A stretch of 64,000 bases of DNA, from assembly GCF_014863605.1 (NCBI RefSeq), contig NZ_CP062252.1:5217001-5281000 (forward strand), written 5' to 3'. Shown piece by piece: positions 1 to 10,385 of this stretch. How positions within the stretch are numbered: the first letter of the stretch is position 1; the number at the start of each line of letters is the position of its first letter. Position numbers and translations under genes: made by a program. This DNA is from Pseudomonas allokribbensis. GTDB taxonomy: Bacteria; Pseudomonadota; Gammaproteobacteria; Pseudomonadales; Pseudomonadaceae. The notes below the pieces were generated by a model, which did no database searches, was not told the DNA's origin, and saw only the letters and a program-made list of their open reading frames with translations.

Positions 1-909
1 CTCGATCGGCTCGCGCCACAGGCCCAACAGATTGTCCGCCACCTGGCCGAGACTGTGCTGGGGCGCCGCCCCCGCATCTTCGCGCTGGGCACGGGCCAGC
101 ATCAGGAAAGTCTGCACCAGTTCGCGCATTTCTTCGCTGGCACGGGCGATGCGTTCGACCTGGGCGCGGCCGCGCTGATCGATGCCCGGGTTTTCCAGCA
201 GCAGCTCACAGGAACTGGCCAGCACCATCAGCGGTGTACGCAATTCATGGCTGACGTCACTGGTGAACAGCCGCTCACGCGTCAGCGCCTGACGCAAACG
301 CCCCAGCGTCGCATCGAATGCCACCGCCAGTTCACCCACTTCATCGGCGGCGTAGTCCGGCGCCAGCGGCGGTGCGAGTCCCAGCAACTGATCGCGATGA
401 CGCACCTGACGCGCCAGCCGGACCACCGGCGCCATCACCTTGCGTGCCAGCACCCAGCCGAGGAAAACCGCCAGCGCCAGGCTGAGCACGAAGCCCACCA
501 GCACCACGGCAAACAGTACGCGCTCACGCTCTTCGAAATCGCTTTGATCCTGCAGCAGCACATAGCGCCGGCCGTCGACGATTTCGACCATCGCGTGATA
601 CGACAGCTGCTCGCGGAAGACTTCGTGGAACCCGGAATCCAGATGTCGCAGATCCTTGGGCAGCTCGAAGTCACCCGGGCCGCCGCTGAAATAGAACAGT
701 TGATCCGGCTCCGGCCGATGGCTCCAGTCCGAGACGTTGTCCATCAACAACAGGCGCTGCAAGTCGCCGCCCAGTCCTGCGGAAATCAGTTTTTCTTCCA
801 CCAGGTGCACGGTCGCGACGATGCCCATGGCGAAGGCCCCTGCCACCAGTGCGCTCATCAGCGCAAAGGCGATGATGATCCGCTGGGCAAGGCTTTGCTT
901 AAACTCCAT
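1..909 (-). CDS. colS: ColS sensor histidine kinase (partial, C-terminus beyond left edge)
   Basis: Inner-membrane sensor kinase partner of ColR; in Pseudomonas ColRS senses excess zinc/iron and controls envelope-modifying genes (family knowledge). The reading frame is open from ATG at 909 to the left edge (303 codons). Seen: first TM segment about residues 11-32, periplasmic loop, second TM about 132-155, HAMP-like linker, and the phosphoacceptor motif SHELRTPL near residue 225; the ATPase domain is off the window. The periplasmic loop keeps H35, E38, E96, H105 and an ExxE pair at E126/E129, matching the metal-sensing residues I recall for P. putida ColS. The start overlaps the colR stop by 11 bases, so the two are translationally coupled. 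Confidence 0.88.
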   Translation of the reverse strand, partial: MEFKQSLAQRIIIAFALMSALVAGAFAMGIVATVHLVEEKLISAGLGGDLQRLLLMDNVSDWSHRPEPDQLFYFSGGPGDFELPKDLRHLDSGFHEVFREQLSYHAMVEIVDGRRYVLLQDQSDFEERERVLFAVVLVGFVLSLALAVFLGWVLARKVMAPVVRLARQVRHRDQLLGLAPPLAPDYAADEVGELAVAFDATLGRLRQALTRERLFTSDVSHELRTPLMVLASSCELLLENPGIDQRGRAQVERIARASEEMRELVQTFLMLARAQREDAGAAPQHSLGQVADNLLGLWREPIE

Positions 910-1582
910 CGCGGCCCTCGGCCAAGCGATAACCCACGCCGTGCACGGTGTGCAGCAGTGGTTTGGCGAACGGCTTGTCGATCACCTGACGCAATTGGTG
1001 GACGTGGCTGCGCAGGCTGTCGCTGTCCGGACAGTCATCGCCCCACAGGGCTTCTTCGAGAATTTCCCGACGCAGTACATGCGGGCTCTTCTGCATCAGC
1101 ACCGCGAGCAGCTTGAGGCCGACCGGGTTGAGCTTGAGCAGCTTGCCTTCGCGGGTCACTTCGAGTGTGTCGAGGTCGTAGCTCAGATCACCGACCTGCA
1201 GGGAACGGCGACCGCCGCCCTGGGTCCGGCGCATCACGGCTTCGACCCGCGCGGCCAGTTCCGACAACGCAAAGGGTTTGACCAGGTAATCGTCAGCCCC
1301 GGACTTGAAGCCCTGCAGGCGATCGTCGAGTTGGTCGCGGGCGGTGAGCATGATCACCGGCGTGTCGCGGCGCGCATCTTCGCGCAGGCGTTTGCACAGG
1401 GTATAGCCGTCGATGCCGGGCAACATGATGTCGAGCACGATCAGGTCATAGTGCTCGGTAGCCGCCAGATGCAGGCCCGACAGACCGTCCTGGGCGCAAT
1501 CGACGGTATAGCCCTTCAGGCCCAGGTAATCGGCCAGGTTGGCCAGGATATCGCGGTTGTCTTCGACCAATAGAATTCGCAT
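899..1582 (-). CDS. colR: ColR response regulator (OmpR family)
   Basis: Cytoplasmic DNA-binding response regulator, 227 aa. The N-terminal receiver domain has the acidic pair E7/D8, phosphoacceptor D51 (VLDIMLPG) and a conserved lysine in YLVKPF; the C-terminal winged-helix domain ends with the HTVHGVGYRL signature. I chose ATG at 1582, not the in-frame GTG two codons upstream, because GGAAGAGG lies five bases before that ATG. It is followed by colS with an 11-base overlap. The adjacent forward sulfatase-fold and PAP2 genes are the kind of envelope genes ColR controls, and two TTCAC repeats at the next promoter are a possible target. The sequence is very close to what I know of Pseudomonas ColR. 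Confidence 0.92.
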   Translation of the reverse strand: MRILLVEDNRDILANLADYLGLKGYTVDCAQDGLSGLHLAATEHYDLIVLDIMLPGIDGYTLCKRLREDARRDTPVIMLTARDQLDDRLQGFKSGADDYLVKPFALSELAARVEAVMRRTQGGGRRSLQVGDLSYDLDTLEVTREGKLLKLNPVGLKLLAVLMQKSPHVLRREILEEALWGDDCPDSDSLRSHVHQLRQVIDKPFAKPLLHTVHGVGYRLAEGRDGV

Positions 1583-1710
1583 GGGCACCTCTTCCGTACA
1601 CAGTAACGGCCGTCATGGCCCGCGCAGCTTACGGCCAACTTCGGCTCAGGGCTAGGGTTGCAGCCCCGACAGATCGATTTGCTCAACCAACATAAATCTT
1701 TAACAAAGTT

Positions 1711-1726
1711 TTCACTATCGGTTCAC
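1711..1726 (+). promoter_or_regulatory. candidate OmpR-family (ColR?) direct-repeat site
   Basis: TTCAC occurs at 1711-1715 and again at 1722-1726, an 11-base phase as for tandem half-sites of OmpR-family regulators, in the AT-rich gap between divergent colR and the sulfatase-fold gene. Assignment to ColR is inference from position; the published ColR consensus could not be matched exactly. Confidence 0.3.
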
Positions 1727-1785
1727 AACCTCATTACAGTGGCTTCGCGAAACTCCCGCGCCATTGATAAAAGGAAAAGAAAACA

Positions 1786-3735
1786 ATGGGTTTCTTCAAG
1801 ACAGCGCCTATGCGCTATCTGCTGCTGGTCACCGGTGCCTGGCTGGTCGTGTTTCTCCTCACCCGTATCGTACTGCTGCTGACTCATCTGGATGAGGCCG
1901 GTGGCGGTGCGCTGTCCGTGTTCGGTGTCGGTCTGGTCTACGACCTGGGCTTCCTCGCCTATGCCGCTTTGCCGATGGGTCTGTATCTGCTGCTGTGCCC
2001 GCCGGCCTTGTGGCGCCGTCGCGGTCACCGCTGGTTCCTGCAGGGACTGCTGACCGTCAGCCTGTACGCCATGCTGTTCACGGCGGTGGCCGAATGGCTG
2101 TTCTGGGATGAGTTCGGGGTGCGCTTCAACTTCATCGCCGTCGACTACCTGGTGTACTCCGACGAAGTGCTGAACAACGTGCTGGAGTCATATCCGATCG
2201 GCAAGTTGCTGAGCATCCTTGCGGTCCTGGCCGTGGGGCTGAGTCTTGTCTTGCGCAAGGCATTCAATGCAGCGCTCAACGCTCCGCTACCGCCACTGCG
2301 CAGTCGGCTGCTGAATGCCTTGGCGCTGTTGGTGGTGGCGGGCCTGAGCCTGCAACTGGTCAGTCAGGACGCACCGCGTGCCCAGGGCGGCAACGCCTAT
2401 CAGAATGAACTGGCGAGCAATGGCCCGTATCAGTTCTTCGCCGCGTTCCGTAACAACGAACTGGACTACAGCCAGTTCTACAAGAGCCTGCCAGCGGACA
2501 AGGTTGCCGGTCAGATTCGTGCCGAACTGAACGAACCCAATGCCCGTTTCGTCGGCCAGGATCCGCAGGACATCCGTCGCAATATCGATAACCCCGGCGT
2601 CACCCGCAAGCCGAACATCGTGCTGGTGACCATCGAAAGCCTGAGCGCCAAATACCTGGGCAGCAATGGTGATGGCCGCAACCTGACGCCGAACCTCGAC
2701 GCGTTGCGCAAGCAGAGCCTGTACTTCAACAATTTCTACGCCACCGGCACTCGCACAGACCGTGGACTGGAAGCCATCACCCTGGCCATTCCACCGACGC
2801 CGGGCCGTTCGATCGTCAAGCGCATCGGTCGCGAAAGCGGTTTCGCCAGCCTCGGCCAGCAATTGAGCGCTGTCGGCTATGACAGCGTGTTCGTGTACGG
2901 CGGGCGTGGCTACTTCGACAACATGAACGCGTTCTTCAGTGGCAACGGTTATCGCGTTGTCGATCAGAGCAGCGTCGATGAGTCTGAGATTCACTTCAAG
3001 AACGCCTGGGGCATGGCTGACGAGGATCTGTACAAACAGACCCTGAAGCTGGCGGACGCCGACTACGCCAAGCAGCAGCCTTTCCTGTTGCAGCTGATGA
3101 CCACCTCCAACCATCGTCCGTACACCTATCCGGATAACCGGATCGACATCAAGTCCGGCAACGGTCGTGATGGTGCGGTGAAGTACACCGACTACGCCAT
3201 CGGCCAGTTCCTGGCGCAGGCGCGTGAGAAGCCGTGGTTCGACAACACGATCTTCATCTTTGTCGCCGACCACACGGCCGGCAGCGCGGGCAAGGAAGAC
3301 CTGCCGATCACCAACTACCAGATCCCGCTGTTCATCTATGCACCGAAGATGATCGAAGCACGGGAAAACGCGCAACTGGCCAGCCAGATCGACCTCGCGC
3401 CGACCCTGCTGGGGTTGCTGAACCTGGATTACCAATCGACCTTCTTCGGTCGCAATCTGCTGCAGGACAACCCGCTGCCACCTCGGGTCGTGGTGGGCAA
3501 CTATCAGCATCTGGGGCTGTTCGACGGCAAGGATCTGGCGATCCTCAGCCCACGCCAGGGCCTGCGCCGGCACGACGACGCACTGACCGAAAGCCGCGAG
3601 TCCCGGGTCAACAGCGACGACCCGCTGGTGAGCCGCGCCATCACGTATTACCAAACCGCCAGTTATGGCTTCAAGCAACAGCTGCTTGGCTGGAAAGCGC
3701 CCAAGGAGGGTGCCGCGCAAGTCAGCGATCGTTAA
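1786..3735 (+). CDS. LtaS/OpgB-type sulfatase-fold inner-membrane protein
   Basis: Probable inner-membrane enzyme of the alkaline-phosphatase superfamily that transfers or hydrolyses phospho-head groups on envelope polymers, 649 aa. About five hydrophobic segments lie within residues 8-195, followed by a periplasmic sulfatase-like domain from about residue 270. Visible motifs are IVLVTIESLS (metal-binding glutamate), a threonine-rich TGTRTDRG (probable catalytic threonine) and FIFVADHTAG (metal-binding Asp/His). The start is preceded by AAAAGGAAAAG. It is divergent from colR and followed by a strong terminator and a PAP2 phosphatase gene. Whether it makes phosphoglycerol-modified glucans, a lipid A modification or something else cannot be read from the sequence. 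Confidence 0.8.
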   Translation: MGFFKTAPMRYLLLVTGAWLVVFLLTRIVLLLTHLDEAGGGALSVFGVGLVYDLGFLAYAALPMGLYLLLCPPALWRRRGHRWFLQGLLTVSLYAMLFTAVAEWLFWDEFGVRFNFIAVDYLVYSDEVLNNVLESYPIGKLLSILAVLAVGLSLVLRKAFNAALNAPLPPLRSRLLNALALLVVAGLSLQLVSQDAPRAQGGNAYQNELASNGPYQFFAAFRNNELDYSQFYKSLPADKVAGQIRAELNEPNARFVGQDPQDIRRNIDNPGVTRKPNIVLVTIESLSAKYLGSNGDGRNLTPNLDALRKQSLYFNNFYATGTRTDRGLEAITLAIPPTPGRSIVKRIGRESGFASLGQQLSAVGYDSVFVYGGRGYFDNMNAFFSGNGYRVVDQSSVDESEIHFKNAWGMADEDLYKQTLKLADADYAKQQPFLLQLMTTSNHRPYTYPDNRIDIKSGNGRDGAVKYTDYAIGQFLAQAREKPWFDNTIFIFVADHTAGSAGKEDLPITNYQIPLFIYAPKMIEARENAQLASQIDLAPTLLGLLNLDYQSTFFGRNLLQDNPLPPRVVVGNYQHLGLFDGKDLAILSPRQGLRRHDDALTESRESRVNSDDPLVSRAITYYQTASYGFKQQLLGWKAPKEGAAQVSDR

Positions 3736-3741
3736 TCGAAG

Positions 3742-3770
3742 CGCCCCGGGCTGATGCCCCGGGGCGTTTT
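3742..3770 (+). terminator. rho-independent terminator
   Basis: A 9-bp GC-rich stem (CGCCCCGGG / CCCGGGGCG) followed by TTTT, just after the sulfatase-fold gene stop. Confidence 0.85.
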
Positions 3771-3787
3771 CCCGTTCTGGATCCCTC

Positions 3788-4531
3788 ATGTCATCAAGCG
3801 TTGTACGCCCTGCCCCTCGCCCGCTGAACTTTTGGCTGTGTCTGGGGATACCCGCCGTCGCGGCCGCCATTCTGGTCTTGCTCGAACTGACCGATCTGGA
3901 CATGAACCTGGCCCGGATGTTTTACGACCCCGCCGCCGGCGACTTCATCGGGCGCCACAGTTACTTCCTGGAAAACATCCTTCACGACCGCGCCAAACAG
4001 GTGGTGATCGCGTTTTCGGTGTTTTCCGTCATTGGTTTCATCGCGGCGTTCTTCATCGCGCGGCTCAAGCCCTTCAAGCGTGAGCTGGGTTGCCTGGTGC
4101 TGTCGCTGGGCCTGGCGACGTCATTCGTGACACCAATGAAAGCCGTGACTGCCGTGCAGTGCCCGTGGAGCCTTGAGCAGTTCGGCGGCCATGAAACCTA
4201 CAGCAAACTGCTGGATCACCGCCCGCCGACCGACAAGCCCGGACGCTGCTGGCCCGGTGGCCATGCCGCAACGGGTTTCACCTTGTTTGCGCTGTTCTTC
4301 GTGCTGCGTGACCGTCGCCCGCGACTGGCGCGGCAGGCATTCATCTTTGCCTTTGCGCTGGGCTCGGTGTTCTCGATCAGCCGGATGATGCAGGGCGCGC
4401 ACTTCTTTTCGCACAACGTGTGGACGGCGATTTTCTGCTGGTTGATCTGCCTGGGGTCGTATTACTGGGTGCTCTATCGCCCGACCGTCAAAGCGGAAGC
4501 GGTCACGCAGGCACAACCGGCAAACGCCTGA
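3788..4531 (+). CDS. PAP2 family membrane phosphatase (lipid phosphatase type)
   Basis: Integral membrane acid phosphatase, 247 aa, probably acting on a lipid-linked phosphate (lipid A, undecaprenyl-PP or phosphatidate type). The three PAP2 signatures are recognisable in variant form: a lysine-containing motif near PMKAVTAV, CWPGGHAATGF (PSGH motif with the catalytic histidine), and SRMMQGAHFFSHNVW (SRxxxxxH motif). Six hydrophobic segments are visible. The ribosome site is weak and the gene starts only 18 bases after the preceding terminator, so its own promoter is unclear. The position beside colR and the sulfatase-fold gene suggests a shared role in envelope modification (inference). Confidence 0.8.
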   Translation: MSSSVVRPAPRPLNFWLCLGIPAVAAAILVLLELTDLDMNLARMFYDPAAGDFIGRHSYFLENILHDRAKQVVIAFSVFSVIGFIAAFFIARLKPFKRELGCLVLSLGLATSFVTPMKAVTAVQCPWSLEQFGGHETYSKLLDHRPPTDKPGRCWPGGHAATGFTLFALFFVLRDRRPRLARQAFIFAFALGSVFSISRMMQGAHFFSHNVWTAIFCWLICLGSYYWVLYRPTVKAEAVTQAQPANA

Positions 4532-4564
4532 GTACTTGAAGCTCTGCCTATAAAATCAGGGCAA

Positions 4565-4602
4565 TAAAAAACCCCGCCTGCTCATCGCAGGCGGGGTTTT
4601 TC
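4565..4602. terminator. bidirectional terminator
   Basis: A-tract, 9-bp stem (ACCCCGCCTG region / CAGGCGGGG), loop CTCATCG, then T-tract. It serves the converging PAP2 and groEL genes. Confidence 0.9.
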
Positions 4603-4621
4603 GTTTCGGGGTAAGGCTGGC

Positions 4622-6280
<1,659 letters not shown>

Positions 6281-6319
6281 TTAAATACTTTGTAGTAGCG
6301 GGAAAATGAACGGGGGTCA

Positions 6320-6613
6320 TCAGCCTTCGATAACAGCGAGGATTTCGTTCTCGCTCATTACCAGCAGGTCTTCGCCGTCGACTTTCACAGTGTTGCTGCC
6401 GGAGTAAGGACCGAACACAACCTTGTCGCCTTCCTTAACGGACAGTGCGCGCACTTCGCCGTTTTCCAGAGCTTTGCCCGGGCCTACAGCGAGAATCACA
6501 CCGTGGTTGGCTTTTTCAGCAGCCGAACCTGGCAGGACGATACCGCCAGCGGTTTTCTTTTCTTCTTCGCTGCGACGGATAACGACGCGGTCATGCAGAG
6601 GACGAAGCTTCAT
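6320..6613 (-). CDS. groES: Co-chaperonin GroES (Hsp10)
   Basis: 97 aa, the usual length. It forms the heptameric lid of the GroEL chamber. The N-terminus [14 protein letters not shown] and the mobile-loop region [15 protein letters not shown] are characteristic. The ribosome site reads AGGAGAG a few bases before the ATG. It is the first gene of the groES-groEL operon. Confidence 0.99.
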   Translation of the reverse strand: MKLRPLHDRVVIRRSEEEKKTAGGIVLPGSAAEKANHGVILAVGPGKALENGEVRALSVKEGDKVVFGPYSGSNTVKVDGEDLLVMSENEILAVIEG

Positions 6614-6755
6614 TGTCGATCTCTCCTAATTGTGGTTTTCATCGGCCGGTGTAGTCCCGGCGGGTTTAACGAATCCGGCCTGCGCCGGTTGCGGTTCGTC
6701 GAGCGAACCGCGGAAGTCTGTCCGACTCAAATGTCGGAAACCTTTCGGTGACCGA

Positions 6756-6784
6756 TACATAAGGGCGCATAAGCTTATTACAAG
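6756..6784 (-). promoter_or_regulatory. sigma-32 (heat-shock) promoter of groES-groEL
   Basis: On the minus strand the -35 reads CTTGTAA (6778-6784) and the -10 reads CCCTTATGTA (6756-6765) with a 12-base spacer, close to the sigma-32 pattern CTTGAAA-N11-15-CCCCATNTA. It lies about 145 bases before groES. Confidence 0.7.
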
Positions 6785-6837
6785 GGCGGGGCTAAAAAAA
6801 TTTCACTGCAGGTTTGATGAATCTGCCCCGCAAACGA

Positions 6838-6861
6838 ACACGGCACCCGAAGGTGCCGTGT
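6838..6861 (-). terminator. hairpin terminator after fxsA
   Basis: 10-bp stem ACACGGCACC / GGTGCCGTGT; on the minus strand the loop is a stabilising TTCG tetraloop. The T-run is weak, so termination may be partial. Confidence 0.6.
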
Positions 6862-6872
6862 CGATGCAGAAG

Positions 6873-7349
6873 TTACTGGGTGTCGCGGTGTTCGAACTCG
6901 CCTTCGATCACATCGCCTTCGCGCCCCAGAGGCTGGCGCGGTGCGGGACCGCCGCGAGGTTGCAGGTCATCGGCGAACGCGCGCTGACGCATGGCCTGTT
7001 CTTCGGCGCGCTGGCGCATTTTGTTGGCGACCAGACGACGGCTGAATGGCAGCAACAGCACCAGACCGACCACGTCGCTGATGAAACCCGGCAGGATCAG
7101 CAGGCCACCGGCCAGGGCCAGCATCAGGCCTTCGAGCATGGTTTGCGCGGGCAGTTCGCCGCGGTTCAGGCTTTCACGGGCACGCAGGGCGGTTGCCAGT
7201 CCGGCGACGCGCAGCACGAACACGCCGAACATCGAGCCGAGAATGATCAGCAGCAGGGCCGGGAAAAATCCGATCGATCCTGCCACTTTGACGAATACGA
7301 ACAGCTCCAACACCGGGAACAGCAGAAAGAGCAACAAAAAAGGGCGCAT
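6873..7349 (-). CDS. fxsA: FxsA family inner-membrane protein
   Basis: Small membrane protein, 158 aa, of the FxsA family; in E. coli overexpressed FxsA relieves F-plasmid exclusion of phage T7, but its normal role is unclear. Three to four hydrophobic segments lie in residues 3-105, with the typical stretch AGGLLILPGFISDVVGL, followed by a charged cytoplasmic tail. I chose ATG at 7349 over the adjacent upstream TTG because GAGGAAAC is properly spaced. The location next to groESL is as in other Pseudomonas genomes. Confidence 0.85.
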   Translation of the reverse strand: MRPFLLLFLLFPVLELFVFVKVAGSIGFFPALLLIILGSMFGVFVLRVAGLATALRARESLNRGELPAQTMLEGLMLALAGGLLILPGFISDVVGLVLLLPFSRRLVANKMRQRAEEQAMRQRAFADDLQPRGGPAPRQPLGREGDVIEGEFEHRDTQ

Positions 7350-7414
7350 CAAAGTTTCCTCAACGCAAGAAATGCCTTGCAGTAAGCCTTAGATGACGTC
7401 GCCCTTTCGTGAAT

Positions 7415-8146
7415 TCAAGCGTCGGCCACCGCATTTTTTGGCCAGACCTCGGCGTGAGCCAGAGAAACCAAGGCTTCGCGCACTTGTATCGGCGTATGAC
7501 AAGGCGCTTGAAACGGCAGCCAGTACAGCGCCTGACCGATGCGCAGGTGCATGCCTTCGGTGTCGATCCCGGCCATTTGCGCCGGGACGGTTTTCGGCAG
7601 CCCGGCGAGGTCGACGTAATGCGCGATGGCCTTGGCGTGGTCGCTGTTCATGTGCTCGACCATGCTGATTTCGGCCTTGCCGGCGAACGGGTTGGCCAGG
7701 GTCAGGTGATCGACCCAGTGGATCGCGCCGAAACCGCCGATGTAGCGATGACGTACCGGAGTGAGCACCCAGAAGTCGAAATCGTGGGCCTTGTGGTAAT
7801 TCTGCGAGTCGGGGAAATAGCGGTAGTAGCGCTCGGCGGCGGCTTCGATGGCAGCCGCATCTTCGAGCTTTTGAGCCTCGGCCAGATAGGTCAGGCGACC
7901 GACGGCTTGCACGTCATCGGCCTCGCGCTCGCCCACCAGCAGCGAACACTTCGGATCTTTCTGCAGGTTGTGGGTGTGCTGGGCGATGCGGCTGATCAGG
8001 ATCAGCGGCCGGCCCTGTTCGTCCAGGCAGTAGGGAACCACGGAGCCGAACGGAAAACCGGGCATCGATTTGGAGTGGGTCGACAGCACGCCACGGTATT
8101 CCTTGAGAAGCAATTCTCGGGCATTCTTAGCCGCTTCAACGCTCAA
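7415..8146 (-). CDS. HugZ-like pyridoxamine-5'-phosphate-oxidase-fold flavoprotein
   Basis: 243 aa. The N-terminal split-barrel FMN-binding domain resembles the pyridoxamine phosphate oxidase / HugZ haem-utilisation family (KSMPGFPFGSVVPYCLD, LISRIAQHTHNL, CSLLVG). The C-terminal part, with the EHMNSDHAKAIAHYVDLAG motif, is a DUF2470-type domain that in haem-degrading members contributes a histidine. I chose the TTG at 8146 (reading SVEAAKNARE) because AAGGAG lies seven bases upstream; the longer upstream extension has no ribosome site. Haem or flavin reduction is likely; the true substrate is not visible. Confidence 0.78.
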   Translation of the reverse strand: MSVEAAKNARELLLKEYRGVLSTHSKSMPGFPFGSVVPYCLDEQGRPLILISRIAQHTHNLQKDPKCSLLVGEREADDVQAVGRLTYLAEAQKLEDAAAIEAAAERYYRYFPDSQNYHKAHDFDFWVLTPVRHRYIGGFGAIHWVDHLTLANPFAGKAEISMVEHMNSDHAKAIAHYVDLAGLPKTVPAQMAGIDTEGMHLRIGQALYWLPFQAPCHTPIQVREALVSLAHAEVWPKNAVADA

Positions 8147-8308
8147 TTTATGACTCCTTAAATAGAATCCGTCGAAAAAACGGACGGGCGACACGGATAA
8201 GTATCAGTCGCCACAGGGGCAGTTCTCATGTGCAGCCGGGCTTTGTCAGGCGCAGATCGAGAGGCTCTCTAAAGGACACCACTCTGACCTGCTCTCGGGG
8301 ACATGCGA

Positions 8309-9067
8309 ATGCAACTCAACGACAAAGTAATCATTATCACTGGCGGTTGCCAAGGCCTGGGCCGCTCGATGGCCGAGTATTTCGCCGGCAAGGGCGCGAA
8401 GCTGGCACTGGTCGACCTGAACCAGGAAAAACTCGATGACGCCGTCGCGGCCTGCAAGGCCAAGGGCGTCGAGGCGCGCAGCTATCTGTGCAACGTCGCC
8501 AATGAAGAGCAAGTGACGCACATGGTTGCCCAGGTCGCCGAGGACTTCGGCGCGATTCACGGCTTGATCAACAACGCCGGGATCCTGCGCGACGGCCTGC
8601 TGCTCAAGGTCAAGGACGGCGAAATGACCAAGATGAGCCTGGCCCAATGGCAGGCGGTGATCGACGTCAACCTGACCGGCGTGTTCCTCTGCACCCGTGA
8701 AGTGGCGGCGAAAATGGTCGAGCTGAAGAACAGTGGCGCGATCATCAACATCTCGTCGATCTCCCGCGCGGGCAACGTCGGCCAGACCAACTACTCCGCC
8801 GCCAAGGCCGGTGTGGCGGCAGCGACCGTGACCTGGGCCAAGGAGCTGGCGCGCTACGGCATTCGCGTGGCCGGCATCGCGCCGGGCTTCATCGAAACCG
8901 AGATGACCCTGGGCATGAAACCGGAAGCGCTGGAGAAAATGACTTCGGGCATTCCGCTCAAGCGCATGGGCAAGCCGGAAGAGATCGCCCATTCGGCGGC
9001 GTACATCTTCGAGAACGACTACTACACCGGTCGGATTCTGGAGATGGACGGCGGGCTGCGCATCTGA
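8309..9067 (+). CDS. Short-chain dehydrogenase/reductase (FabG-like)
   Basis: 252 aa NAD(P)-dependent oxidoreductase of the classical SDR family. The Rossmann glycine motif [10 protein letters not shown] lies near residues 12-21, the NNAG motif is near residue 90, and the catalytic Ser, Tyr and Lys are in ISSIS and YSAAK. The C-terminal EMDGGLRI is typical. I prefer ATG at 8309 to ATG at 8303 because GGGGA then sits seven bases upstream. It corresponds to the SDR next to the HugZ-like gene in P. aeruginosa. The substrate is unknown; a 3-oxoacyl-type reductase is plausible. Confidence 0.88.
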   Translation: MQLNDKVIIITGGCQGLGRSMAEYFAGKGAKLALVDLNQEKLDDAVAACKAKGVEARSYLCNVANEEQVTHMVAQVAEDFGAIHGLINNAGILRDGLLLKVKDGEMTKMSLAQWQAVIDVNLTGVFLCTREVAAKMVELKNSGAIINISSISRAGNVGQTNYSAAKAGVAAATVTWAKELARYGIRVAGIAPGFIETEMTLGMKPEALEKMTSGIPLKRMGKPEEIAHSAAYIFENDYYTGRILEMDGGLRI

Positions 9068-9083
9068 CCGCTGTCGCGCAATG

Positions 9084-9119
9084 AAAAACGCCCCGGTGCT
9101 TAAGCACCGGGGCGTTTTT
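9084..9119. terminator. bidirectional terminator
   Basis: AAAAACGCCCCGGTGC stem with TTAA loop and GCACCGGGGCGTTTTT. It sits between the converging SDR and mrp genes. Confidence 0.92.
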
Positions 9120-9135
9120 GTTTAAACCACAGGCA

Positions 9136-10230
9136 TCAATCGTCGCTGATGGTGATGTTCGGCATCGCCGGCGATGCCGCTTCCTGCAACACGATCCGCG
9201 CGCCGACGTGGCGGGCCAGTTCCTGATAGACCATGGCGATCTGGCTGTCCGGCTCGGAAATCACCGTCGGCTTGCCGCCATCGGCCTGTTCGCGGATCAG
9301 CATCGACAATGGCAGCGAAGCCAGCAGCTCGACGCCGAACTGGGTCGCCAGCTTCTCGCCACCGCCCTCACCGAACAGATGCTCGGCGTGTCCGCAGTTC
9401 GAGCAGATGTGCACGGCCATGTTTTCCACCACGCCCAGCACCGGAATGTTGACCTTGCGGAACATCTCCACGCCCTTGCGTGCGTCGAGCAGCGCCAGAT
9501 CCTGCGGCGTGGTGACGATCACGGCGCCAGCCACCGGGACTTTCTGCGCCAGGGTCAGCTGGATGTCGCCGGTGCCTGGCGGCATGTCGATCACCAGATA
9601 ATCCAGGTCGCCCCAGGCGGTTTGCGTCACCAGTTGCAGCAGCGCGCCGGAGACCATCGGCCCGCGCCAGACCATCGGTGTGTTGTCATCGGTCAGGAAG
9701 GCCATCGACATGACTTCCACACCATGGGCCTGCAGCGGCACGAACCACTTCTGATCCTTGACCTGCGGACGGGTGCCCTCGGGAATGCCGAACATGATGC
9801 CCTGGCTCGGGCCGTAGATATCGGCGTCGAGAATCCCGACTTTCGCGCCTTCACGGGCCAGTGCAAGTGCCAGGTTGGCGGCGGTGGTGGATTTGCCCAC
9901 GCCGCCCTTGCCGGACGCCACGGCGACCACGTTCTTGACGTTGGCCAGCCCCGGGATCTGCGCCTGGGCCTTGTGCGCGGCGATCACGCTGTTGACCTCG
10001 ACCTTGGCCGACACTACGCCGTCGAGGTTTTCGATGGCCAGTTGCAGCAATTGCGCCCAGCCGCTCTTGAACAGACCGGCGGCATAACCGATTTCCAGCT
10101 GCACGCTGACGCGATCACCGGTGATTTCGATGTTGCGCACGCAACCGGCGCTGACCGGATCCTGGTTCAGGTAAGGGTCGGTGTATTGGCTGAGGACGGC
10201 TTCCACCGCTGCGCGAGTGACGGCGCTCAT
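9136..10230 (-). CDS. apbC: Mrp/ApbC iron-sulfur cluster carrier ATPase
   Basis: 364 aa P-loop NTPase that carries [4Fe-4S] clusters to apoproteins. The N-terminal MIP18-like domain (about 1-90) precedes the deviant Walker A motif [19 protein letters not shown]; the carrier CxxC occurs as HICSNCGH. I chose ATG at 10230 ([12 protein letters not shown]) because GGAG stands six bases before it, not the 6-codon longer version. It is divergent from metG, the usual neighbour in gamma-proteobacteria. Confidence 0.93.
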   Translation of the reverse strand: MSAVTRAAVEAVLSQYTDPYLNQDPVSAGCVRNIEITGDRVSVQLEIGYAAGLFKSGWAQLLQLAIENLDGVVSAKVEVNSVIAAHKAQAQIPGLANVKNVVAVASGKGGVGKSTTAANLALALAREGAKVGILDADIYGPSQGIMFGIPEGTRPQVKDQKWFVPLQAHGVEVMSMAFLTDDNTPMVWRGPMVSGALLQLVTQTAWGDLDYLVIDMPPGTGDIQLTLAQKVPVAGAVIVTTPQDLALLDARKGVEMFRKVNIPVLGVVENMAVHICSNCGHAEHLFGEGGGEKLATQFGVELLASLPLSMLIREQADGGKPTVISEPDSQIAMVYQELARHVGARIVLQEAASPAMPNITISDD

Positions 10231-10320
10231 GGGCAACTCCGATAACAAGACTGGGAAAAGATGGCGGGTATCCTACCCCTTCTGTCCTCCGGACGGCATG
10301 CCCGGCAACGATTTGCAGGG

Positions 10321-10349
10321 GTGAAATATCTTTCCCGGCGCTTTATAGT
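10321..10349 (+). promoter_or_regulatory. candidate sigma-70 promoter of metG
   Basis: -35 GTGAAA (10321-10326), 17-base spacer and -10 TATAGT (10344-10349), about 37 bases upstream of metG. The -10 is good and the -35 weak. Confidence 0.4.
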
Positions 10350-10385
10350 GGCCGACCTCCGTTTCATCAAGTAGCGAAGCCCCAC

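Noticed and set aside
2287..3903. 538-codon antisense frame across the sulfatase-fold gene
   Set aside because: Same GC-skew effect; the plus-strand gene has clear TM segments and active-site motifs.
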